Shown here piece by piece: positions 50,301-62,300 of a DNA stretch of 64,000 bases. The first letter of the stretch is position 1, and each line of letters begins with the position of its first letter. A program made the translations under genes and the position numbers. The stretch is from Sparus aurata. Lineage: Eukaryota > Chordata > Actinopteri > Spariformes > Sparidae. Below the pieces are notes generated by a model. That model searched no databases. It worked only from the letters and a program-made list of their open reading frames with translations, and had not been told where the DNA came from. Location of the stretch: positions 21,380,527 through 21,444,526 of the forward strand of contig NC_044199.1 in NCBI RefSeq assembly GCF_900880675.1, read 5' to 3'.

Positions 50301-53300
50301 CCTCAATTTTCCTTTCAAGTGAAGTCCTTTCCTTTTCTTTTTGTTTTTTCCTAAATGAGGCATATGCTATTATTTCCCCATGTAAAACAACTTTTGCCCC
50401 TTCCCATAGCATTTATGGATTTACATCCTCTGTGTCATTGTGCTTTATATCCTGTAGACCTAAGTGCCTTATTTATACAGAAAATATTTAATCCATCCTC
50501 GAGAAACCTTTGAGACCCAAAAATACATGCAAAAATATAAAAAGAGAGAAAAAAAAAAAGAAAACGACAAAATATGACTTCCACTTGGGCTACCATACTT
50601 AAGGTAGCTATTCACAGTCTTCCATGCTTGTGTCAATGCATGGATGCTAGGGTCTTTGATAAGGACCCAGAGCTGCAAGATTTTAAAAACAGCCCTAAAG
50701 AATATTTGCATCTAGATAATAAATAGACGCTTTTGTGCTTTCGGGAAACGTGACATCAAAACCGCCATCGGAAAACAAAACAATACGGACAAAATGAGTG
50801 CTGCGATTACAGTTATAACAAAATATTTAGAATGTAAATTCCTTTTAATGTCATTCATTATACAATTCAGTCAATAATGTGCAATAATAATAATAGTAAT
50901 AGTATTGGTGGTAGTAGTAGTGGTAGTGCCAGCCCATTGCAATAGCCTTAGATCAACTTAAAATCAGCACTACTAAATCAAAATTAAATCCATACACCTT
51001 AAGAAACTCTGTGATAATACTATAGGCCCTCTATAGCCTTCCATTATTCAAATCAATTGATCAATCGATCAAAATACTTTTGTTTTTTTCCCCCTCCTCT
51101 ATTTTTTTTCCTTTTTTCCCCTTCCCCTCCATCTAAACGGAGAGAAGCATCCTATTAATCATTATGTATGTTCCTGTGGGTGTACATGAGCAAGCTTGCA
51201 GTATAACATTATTATCATATGAGTGTGTGGGCGTGTGTGTGTCTGCGTGTCTGTGCAAATACCAGTCTTTTCAGATGACTGGTCTGGAAGCATTCCTTCC
51301 CAAAAAGTGCGACGATGTCCTTAATGGTCTGACGTTTCAGTTCAGGCTCGGACCTTGTTTCCCACATAGCTGACCTGCCCAGTCCATGCGGGTCGGGAGG
51401 TTCATTCAAATGAGGCAGGGTGAAGCAAGTTGTCTATATTTTGTTTGAAAATTGGTATTTTTCTTAGAAATCTTCTCAAAACAAATTCACGTGTATCACT
51501 TGGAGCAGATGCTCAGCAATTTTTTGTAATGCTTGAACTTTAAATGAACCAGTAGGTTGGTTTTATTTACGTAATATAATCTTTTTATATCTACAGAGTA
51601 AGCAGGTCGTCTCCCACGAAGTTTGCCATGTTGCCACAGAGTTCAGCATTAGGGATGTCCCGATCCGATCTGTAGGATCGGGATCGGAGCCGATCTGTGC
51701 ATTTTTCCGCTGAATCGGCAATTTTGAAGGTGGACCCAAGCCCGATTTTTTATTTATTTTTTTTAAAACGTCAGAGCACAATTTGTGGCAGACGCGCGCG
51801 TGGCGTTACTCTGGCAAACTTGTGAATAAAGTGTCTGCAGTGTGGAAATAACGTCAATTAGAAAGCAAAAGCAGTCCAACGGCGACATGTAACATCTGCT
51901 ATATGGCCGTTTCGCGGAGCTGCATTTTACTACTCATTTGATACAGCATATACAAAACAAAAACTCATTGAATACAACGTGTTCACTCGAGAGTACAGGC
52001 AAGGAGACCAAAGCAGCAAACAGTCGCGGATACTTTCAGTTATGAGAAATATCCTCAGCGACATGTCCACAAATATTACAGAGAGGGTCATCAAATTAAT
52101 CGCTCTGGAAAACCAGCTCATCTCCGTGGTAGAGGATCAGGGTTTTCTTCATCACCTGGAGTTTTTGAATCCCCGGTATGCCCTACCATCTCTGCATTAC
52201 ATTTATTCCACTTTCGAGTTACAACATGCCGGTATATGCGCACTAGTTTCGTGGGTCTCATACAGCAGAGCATGTAAAGCAGGCAATCCAGGAGATGCTG
52301 AACGCGTTAATAGACAAGCAACGTGTCCACGTCATTTGTGTGACAACGTAAAGTACATGAAATAAGCAAAGGATGATATGGAGGTACCAAGCGTGAGCTG
52401 CGTCTCACACACACTTCAGCTGGCTGTACACGAGAATCTGCTGTCACAGTGCAGCGTCACACACTCACCTGCTAACACAAGGAAGGTGGAGGCCAATGTT
52501 GCAATAGCATATGCGGAATAAGAAAGAGCCATATGAAAGTATAGACTTTGTTTCAACAAAATAATAAAAACCTATTAAGGAACACCTTAGATGCAGGTAC
52601 TTTTTTTCTTAATGCAGCTGTATTATCTAGGAAAATATTAGTTAAGGCTAAGTATCGGATCGGGACTCGGTATCGGCAGATACTAAATATTAAAGGACTC
52701 GGATCGGGATCGGGGTAAAAAAAACCTGATCGGGACATCCCTATTCAGCATATTTCTATAGTAGCTCTAAATGGAAATACAAAAAAAGTGTCTCTGGAGA
52801 GGGCCTCTGGTTTAATGTTCTTTAAGCAGGTAAATGAAGGGTATTTTGTTTTTAATTATTTAGCCTTTATTTGACCAGGTTAGTCCCATTGTTGGAGAAA
52901 TTTTCATCAAGGTCCGAGGATGAGACTGATTGAATGTGAAGTCCATGGTGTTAAATCTGTAAGGTGTTTGTTAAAGTAAGAGGCGTGGAAGTGGTCAAAA
53001 TGGCGGGGAAGATAAAAATGGCCGACTTCCTGTTGGACAGAGATTATGGGTCCATGGACGTTTTTTGTTCATCTGGTCATGATACATGTGCATACCAGGG
53101 ATGGAAATTAGCACCAGCCACCCGCCAAATGCGGGTGAATTTGCGTGCTGGCGGGTGAATTCAATCAGTTTACCACCCACTGTGGCGGGTTCATTCCGAT
53201 CACTGGTCACAGTCTACAGATTACCTTTGCTCTCCTTGCACAGTTACCACACACGGGCTTGTGGCATTTCAAGTGTCCGACGTTTGGTTCCGTTTGCAGC

Positions 53301-56300
53301 TCTTTCGGACCGGCACTGCCTCCGTGTCTGTGGCTGCTGCTGCTGCTGCTGCTGCTGCCCACCTTGTGCCGACTGCCGTGGCCCCTTTCTCCTCCATGTA
53401 TTCTGCCCTCAGCTCCTCTGCCAGCTGCTACAGGACTTTCCTCGGGGCTCTCCTGCTGCTGGTGCTCCTTGAATAAGATGCGGGCATTGATCCCAGCCAG
53501 GTCGAGGATGTTTATAGAAGACGCCACTGGCCATCTTCCGTACCGCCTTTGATGGAGTATGCCCTCGCCATCTTGTCCAGGATGTCCACGCCGTACTCGG
53601 TGTTGTTGTACATCACAGACTCTGGTTTTGCCCTTGCCCCACTAAAGGTGCCCACACCTGTGTGCACGGTGCTTAGGATGCAGACATTCTTCCTCGGCTT
53701 TCCCTGCTACACAGTCAGAGTCGCATCACTTCAGCACCGAACAGCTCCGCTGGCTGTTCCACGGAGGAGGGAACTCCCATTTTTGTTTGCCCATGGTGCC
53801 AACCAGGTGATATAATACAACTATATGATAATTAACTTACAAGTTCATTCGCAAAGAAGCACAAACAATGTAACAATGAAACCCTGCGAAATTATGTGCG
53901 GTCAGTATGACCGCTTATGGCCGAACTAGGTAAAACATATCATATTGTCTTTGTCTTTTGTGTAATTTATATAAAACTATTCTAAATTAAAATGCAGATA
54001 AAGTTATTGCACATATTTGAAAACGGCCAAAAGACCATTTTGGCTGTTCTACTACTAGCAAGCCCTTACTTGAACTCTTCACTGCTACTAATTATTACTC
54101 CGCGCTCCGGTCAGCTGAGCTGGCTACTCTTTTGTTGAAGTTTACAAAAACGGAAGTAAATTAAAATGTGGCATTACATCAGGGTGTCCACGGGGTTGTA
54201 AAAGGTAGTAAATGAAATTAGCAAAAATTAAGGCCATTAAAAAGTATTAAAAAGTAATAAACTTCATCTGACGAGGTATTACATTTTCGAACCACTATCC
54301 AACTATGAGTTGCAGGCCTATCTCCTAAAAATCGCGTGAATTTAGTTATATAAATTATATGTGCGAGTAGGACCTGAGTGGTATCGATGATGTGACGTCA
54401 GACAGTGTGCGACACGGTCTATGCTCCAACTGGATAGCACCCAGCTGGCTTGCTGCCAAAAGTTTGCAAAAGTTCGCTACTATTGATGAAGTCATGGGGA
54501 AATGTAATTTTTCGGACCAATGGTTAGAGGACTCTAGATTCAAAGACTGGCTTAGGCCAGTAGTTGGTGACAGGCGAGAGGCTTATTGCCACGTCTCTAA
54601 AAAGACAATGAATATCACCTGGATGGGAGTGCGCAAGGCACGGGTTGGGTATTGGTAAACATGATGACCGGCCACCGCTGTCAACGTTTTTTGTGCCTAT
54701 GTCTTCATGTCACTCCGCAAGTCGTCCATTCATTTTTCACGACGGAACTTCATTCAAAGAAGAGCTTCTACAAGTCACCGTTTAAGTTGAGTGACTGAAA
54801 TCCTCGTCATCCTATTCAAAGCCTGCAACAGGCGACTCATCGAACCGGGGTGAAGTTAGTTTTAGGTTGGATATTCAGCGGACATTCACTCAGGTCCAGC
54901 CGCAACTTTACTGAGTGTCACCCAGTGTTAGCAACAGGAGGACGGTCAGCTCACCTCCCAGAGCCTCACGCTGAATCACTGGAGACTGATTTAGGGACCG
55001 TCATTAAATTACTTGGCATAAATATATTAATAGAAAATAATTGCAGTTTTTTTCGATATCTTCCATGTCATGTCCTAGTGACTCGAAACCAGCAGCAAAT
55101 TGTATTAGTAAACTGGACGAATGAGACACAGCTATTGTTGTTGTATTTTATTTTGTCATGTGGCCGACTGACTTCTGAAACAGATTCTGTTTCCATAAAA
55201 AATATATAATAATATGAAAATAATGGTAAAAAAGTTCTCTAATGCTCAAGAGGTTAACATATTTTCAAGCAGTAATGTCAGCTTCTACATTATTTTGTCT
55301 CATGTCTTAGATTCTGATTAAGAATTGCTGTATATACCCTGTACATCGTAACGGTTGAACATAAGGGATAATTAAGTACAGTAAATTCTATAGTTGCAAG
55401 TAGATATTGCAATATATTACCAACCTCCTAATCACCTAATGATGCAACTTCCACTTCCTTTGTGTGGGTCCAGTGCAGTTGAACATATGAAATAAGTTGA
55501 AATTTGTAAATTCCTGTAAGTTGCAGGGAAATATTGATATAGATTTCTAACCTTCATTTTGAACCACTATTCGGACTTCATTTCCTGTTATTTCACGGCT
55601 TACTAGATGACCCTTGAATGGTTTCACCCCTATAATCATTCATTGGTATCACATAATTACTGAATAATCAACTCTGGTAACAAGTAGCCTACTGATTGGG
55701 AAGTACTATGTGCATACCATGTACAAGAAAAATATGTTTCTAGGAATTGTACTGTACACATCAACGCTTAAATATAAAAGTGGCTGGTAAAAATGTTGAG
55801 TGGCTGGTAGATTTTAGAATTTACCAGCCACAGTGGCAGGTGGACAAAAAAGTTAACTTCCATCCCTTTCGTTCATGTATGTGAAGTTTGAAATATTTCA
55901 TGGCGCGCTATACAGTCCCCTGGGCACACCGACAAGGGATGAAATTGCAATTTATGCCGGTTGTGACGTATGTTCCGGATTTGGTGAGCTTTGGGTTATG
56001 TTGAGGCAACCAAAACTGCTGTTGAAGTGAGAGAATAATGATAATAATGATGATGACAATAATAACTACAATAACAATAATAATAACTACAGTAACAATG
56101 ATAATAACTACAATAATAACAATAACAACAATAACTATAATAATAACTATTATAATGATTAATAATAATAACTACAATAACAATAATAATAATAAGAAGA
56201 ACTACAATAATAAGAACTACAATAATAACGATCAGAAAAATAATCCTTAGATTCAGTAAATGTTGCACTGGTATGTGCAGGGCCCTAATAAAACATATTT

Positions 56301-59300
56301 AAATCTGTTGGAGCCAGATTTGCTTTTGGATCTGTTTAAATTGTACTCGCACATAGATACCAGCCAACTTTGATTATACCAGATATTTTCATAAAGGTCC
56401 ATGCATTACTTGCTGAGAAATTAATGATGACAATGATGATGTTAAAGAAAGTGTTAACTTTTGGTGCAGATCCAGGAATTTCTCAGAGTCTACTCATCCA
56501 CTCAGCCATCCTCCAACCAAGTTTGGTGGATAACTGTTCAGTAGTTTTTGTAAACTCCTGCTAACAAACCAACCAACAAGCCAACAGATGGGGTGAAAAC
56601 ATGACCTCCTTGTATAATGTATAATGTGGTCTGCCATGTCTATAGATGGATAACTCTATCTGAAAATACTGTATGTTAACATGTAACATGAATTGCAACA
56701 CTTCAAACTGTATTATAGTGCAAGGTATTCATTATTACACAATTAAGCCAACACTTCGCTGTCTTGCAGAGCTGGGTAACACCATTTCCACCTTGTTTGG
56801 TGGAGGATCGTCAGAACCCACCCTGAATGTAACTGAACCTGTCCAGGTACTTACAGCTTAATCAAGGATTTGCTTATTAAGAAAACACAGTAAGGCCTGT
56901 ATGAATGGTTGGGATAAACTACTGTACCTTCATGCTGTAGCTTTTATGTAACACGCAAGTGTCGGGTAGTATTGGCCATGCATGCCTAGCCTGATATCAT
57001 AGCCCACTTTGTTCCCTGATTTTTTATATCTAGGACGAGGAGGAAGTGCCTCCAGAGTCTGGAAAGGACATCAAGGATGAGAGCAAGGATGGTAAGAAAG
57101 AGGCCCAGAATGATGAAGCTGCCAAGAACAAGCAAGGCAATTCAGAGAAAAGTGCAGGTGAAGAGAAAAGCCAGGAGAAGACAGAGGAGGCAGACAGCAA
57201 GACTGACGCCAAGGTAAGATCTGTCATAGTAGTCTCTGTGAAACACTGTAATATGAATTTAAAGCTAATGTAGGAAGTCTTTTGGTGAAGTGATTCAAAT
57301 TATATCAACATCATGTGTCTGCTGGTAAAGGAGGAAAAGGACGGAGAGAAATCTGGAAATGCTGAGTCTGAGAAAGATGTGGAGAAGAAGGCAAAACCTC
57401 AGAAAAAGAGCAAGATCTCTGAAGACATCACAGTGACTCTTGTTCTCAATGACATCCTGGATCCCACTGCAGATGATGTCACTTCTTCTAAGAAGAAGTA
57501 AAGCAGCAATTTTCATTTCTTTTCAGCCCGTTTGGTTCTCAGTTTCATTGTCTAAAACAACTTTGTATCTTCTCAGGTTACAGGATTTGACAGACAGAGA
57601 CCTGGCCAAACAGGAAAGGGAAAAGACACTAAACAGTTTGGAGGCTTTTATATTTGAGACACAGGTAAGCAACAGAGTTTAACATTTTCAATTTTATCTT
57701 TTTATCTGTCCTTGATTTTAAACGTCCCATATTATGAAAAACATGTTTTTTTCTGGTCTCTACATATATAAACTGGTCCTCCCTGAGCCTGCCAACTCCC
57801 AGAATGAGGAAAGCAAACGATTCCTTCATGGTCTCTGCAGCCCACCCACTGGTAAAACAGCGCTCCTACACGCTGTTCAGATTCAGCTCCTTTCGTTACG
57901 TAACAAAAGGAGAGATTTACATAGGCAGGCCTCCTATGCATGATGATAGGAGATATCCGAGAGGAGGGCGTTAATCCCTGAGGTGAAGTTCGGTGTGTCC
58001 AGCAGTAAGATAGCAGTGTTTCGCAATGTCGTCGCTCAGAGTTAGACACGCAAATTGCTCTGTTGTTGGTTATAAAAATCAACACAAGTGCCTATATTCT
58101 GTCCCAGCTACAGAACAACAGAAGAGACAGTGGTTGTATTTCATGTTTAACAACAACGCGCTGGCTACGGTTCGTGTAAGTTTGTGTGTGCTAACCACTT
58201 CACATTGGACTGCTTCAGTAACGAGGGTCAGTACAAAGCTGGCTTTGCCTTGACACTGACCCTCGTAAAAGGATCAGTTCCAACCATACCGGACCCAGCA
58301 ACTGCACCCGAGCCACAGGTAAGTGTCGCCACGTTTTGATATTTACAGTTGCCTACGAGTATGGTGAAGTCAGCTGGAAATAGGCTAACTAGTTAACTCC
58401 GCTTCGGTGTGCTATGCAATGGCATTTGAAGCGAGTTTAATGTTAATACTATTACGATGGAGCTTGGTAGTCACAGTAAAAACTCTGGAAACATGTGCAG
58501 ACTGGAGACAGACTGTACAAACAGTGTCCAGAGTTTGGAGACTGTGTTGGAGACAAACACAGCTTTCGCTAGCTGTTAGCCATTAGCTACATGGTAGTAA
58601 CTGTAACAACACATACGAACAAACTAACAGTATTCAGACACACTCACCATTCTGAAACGTCCTGCTGCAGCCGCAGAGTCTTTATTTCTTCAGGATCCTC
58701 TCCTTCTGGGTCCAATTCTCAGTCAAACTGGTTTGGTTGAATGACAGCATCTCGGTGAGCCATAGCGATACATCCACCATAACATTAACACATGCTACTA
58801 CAAGTAGCATCCTCTCCCTGAGAGGGTCCTGTAGCAGGCAAGGCAGGTGTTGACAGACGGAGCTCATTAGCATTTAAAGGTGCAGGCACAGAAACGGCCT
58901 GCTCTCAGTAGAGCTCACTTGAGCGACTTTTTGACAGCTGAAATTCAGGACCACAGATGGGTTTGGGGCAATGCATTTTTAATAAGGTGTTGTTGGACCT
59001 CTGACAGCTGTGTGAAATTGATGAAAAACAGTATAATATGGGACCTTTAAGTAAGCAAACTGGAGTTGCAAGTGCAGCTGTAGAGGGAATACAAGCCAAC
59101 AGTTAATCCTGTAAAGATCTGACCACTGTAATAAGCAAGAATGCTGCAAGATAGAAAAGTGTACGAGTAAGAACAAGGAACACTTTCTCCAGGACAAACT
59201 GTACCAGGAGGACTACCAGCTGGTGGTGTCAGAGGAGGAGCAGGAACAGATCTCCACCAAGCTGAAAGAGGTATCGGAGTGGATGGACGAAGACGGCTAT

Positions 59301-62300
59301 GGGGCTACCACAAAGCAGCTGAGAGAGAAGCTGTCTCAGCTGAAGAGCCTCTGCAAGGACATGTTTTTCAGGGTGGAGGAGAGACGCAAGTGGCCAGACC
59401 GCCTGGACGCCTTGAACAGCATGCTAAACACCTCCAGCTTCTTCTTGAGGTGGGTGTTGAGAAGGTTAAAAGAAGTTGAAGAGAAACGTGTTTTGTGGGG
59501 GGGTCAGTAGTTTTTAATGGCTAATTGTTATTTTTCTTTTAAAGGAGTGCCAAAATGATTCCAGAGGATGACCAAATCTTCACTGAAGTTGAGCTGAATA
59601 TGTTAGAAAAAGTGATCAATGAAACAATGGTAGGTGATCAGTGTAGTTAGTAGGGATGAGCAGGTATACAATTGTCTGCATGCATTTCTATCCGTCCAAC
59701 TACTTAAATTATTTGTATCCGTACTCTGAGCGGCCAGGCGGAAATGTTCGTAGCTTAAGGTTGGACTAACTGGAAGTTGAATTGATATGGGTTGATCAAA
59801 AGTAGCTATTTATTTTTTTATTATGGAACTGTTTGCTCAACAGGCTCAGAATTGAGCTTCAAGTCAATATTTTTGATCATTGATGGAATAGAATTATTTT
59901 ATAAATATGTATGAATAATCTTTCAATCAGCCACAGATTGAGGATGATCCTTCACCATGAGCACAGATATTAACATGTTTACTCAGATGATACTTTTAAA
60001 ATATATTATCTGTATCTTTTCAGCAGAGTACTCATTTAACCCTAGTATTAACATTGTCCCACTGTCATCACACCAGTGAAGACTACTTTGCATGACAGTT
60101 GTTATCTTCAAGTCAAATTGATTAAAGACAGATTCAAATTTAGAGTAGTCAAAATTGAATGAGCAGAACCCGACATCCTGACTTTTGTTGTCTAGTATGG
60201 GTCATATTCCAAAATCCTGGATTATGCATTTCCCAACTGGGTAGTGATCTTCTTTAGATCCTTCTAACTCACGCTGATGACATGACTTTGACAACATCAG
60301 AGTTATTTGCTAGGGCTTAAGAAAGTTCCTTTCAGAGCCATAAAGATATGTTTTTACTGTTTCAATAGGCTGAGTAGTGGGTCTGGGGGGTATCTTCATT
60401 TGAATGATCTGTCATTGGTTCTTAAAAAAAACCCAAGATCAACCTTTCAATATGCCTTTTCCTGATGTTAATACTTAGCAAATACACAATGTGGGTAGAT
60501 GTTCCAAGTTAATCTGTGAATTCTGCCTGCTACACTGGTGGAAAGAGGCTTTTACCAAACAGTCATGTAATTTAAAAACTATGCTAGGAGTATCTACTGT
60601 GTTTTGATTTTATGTATTGACCCACTTGCTCTGCCGTCCTCTACTCTCCATGTCGAAATACCACTTGCAACATAGGGCCAAGGACTGCCGGACTTAGCCA
60701 TTCTAGTGCACGTAGTAAACTGGCCATGAATTGGGTTTAAAAGAGGAGGTTTAAATATTTCTTTCTTATTTTCCTTTACTTATTTTTAATAATCAGAGGC
60801 TAAAATCATGACAATATTCCATTTATTTCTCCCTACACAAATTTTAACCACAAATCTCCAAAACTGTTCAATTCTTTATTTAAACATTCATGTTTTACAT
60901 AATGCATCAAATAAAAACACACTTTGCAGAGAAGAATGCGACACAAAATTAATAAATCACAGGATGTCAAGAAATTAAATATTGTTTTTTACTAAAAAGA
61001 GGGGTACAATCATTCAAACTTGACATAAATAAAATAAAACTCAACGAACCAGTCTTGTAAAATTTCTTGGGTCTTTTGTAAAATTAACAGTGTCTGTTTT
61101 CTCTTTCATCAATAATAGATCATGATTTGATTGATAGTGAATGAAGAATAATGATGATCAAAGAACAAATCTAATTAAATAAGGCCCTCTTGAATTGGAA
61201 TCAAATCAATTTGGGCAGTCAGTGGTGATACCAGCACTGAGTAGTTCTCCTTAAATTAAAATTTGTTATCCCAAGGGGAAATTCCTTTTCACTGCATACC
61301 CATCAGATGGACAGTATAAATCAGCACACAGTAAGAAAAACAATACCAAACAGCAATTACAAGGTACACTATGGCCTATTCTGCTAGGCCTATTGTATAT
61401 GGCAGGTATAGCTACAGGGATCAGGATTTTTCTCAAAGTGAGCCCTTCTGCACTGCTGTGCTCCATACCGCTCCCCTGAGGGCAGTGAGGTGAGGTAGAT
61501 GTTTAGTGGATATGTGATGTCGTTTCCTACTGGGGTTGCATGCAATATGTGTAATGGCCATGTTGTTTAAGATTCAAGATGTTTGTTGTCACTCGGTTGT
61601 ACACTTCTGTTAAAATCTTTTGCTTCAAGATTATAGAAGTGATAAATGGTAGTTAGTAAATAAATTGTATATATCACAATAAAAATAGACAAATGTATTT
61701 ATTATATCATTATTAATGACGATGAAAATATTAAAGATGATGATAATAATTAATAGATGAATGAATCGAAAAGAAAAGATATACAAAGTCGGAGTATGCA
61801 GAATAAATATATGGACAGCAAGGATGAGGTGCATGTGTATATACTGTACTCCTTCTACAGCTACTAGTTTACTTTGAGTAAACTGACAGTTTACACGAGA
61901 CACAAATGTAATCACAGAATGTAAAAGCCACCAGGGTATATTGTTGTTGTGCAAATATTGTTGTTGTGAAAATAAATCAAAATAAGTGTAAAATGCAGCA
62001 ATAAACGTGATCAAGTGTGCTGATTTGATTGATTGAAGGGTTAGCGATGGTGGTAGTAAGGCACATGGTATACATTCATTGATCATATATAGCACTGATA
62101 GTGGAATTCTTGACTTTTGTAGGGGTGAGTGAAGTTCTTGATGATGTTCAGCTGTGAACGGTTGGGTGCAAGGAGACGAATTATTATCAAATTGAGTAAA
62201 CTGACATTCATGTGTTAAATTGTCTCTGTTTGCTCCAGACATGGAAGAATCAGACCGTAGCAGAGCAGGAGAAACGCTCTCCAAAGCAGCGACCTATTCT

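Larger units (their letters stand above)
53095..55867. mobile_element. Composite nested transposon (hAT-like ends, piggyBac and hAT pieces inside)
   Basis: Left end cagggatggaaattagc and right end gttaacttccatccctt are imperfect inverted repeats, with related subterminal accagccac and gtggctggt. Inside are a piggyBac transposase fragment on the - strand and another hAT beginning near 54178. No clear target duplication. The nesting order is inference. Confidence 0.6.

Noticed and set aside
53145..53552. 135-codon Leu/Cys-rich frame on the + strand
   Set aside because: Antisense shadow of the piggyBac C-terminal fragment and its CTG/AGC repeat.
55996..56268. Low-complexity frames over 56034-56240
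   Set aside because: Produced by the AAT/AAC repeat.
61631..62284. 217-codon open frame on the - strand
   Set aside because: Dominated by Ile/Phe/Tyr runs from A/T-rich intron DNA and overlaps hyou1 exon 22 antisense.
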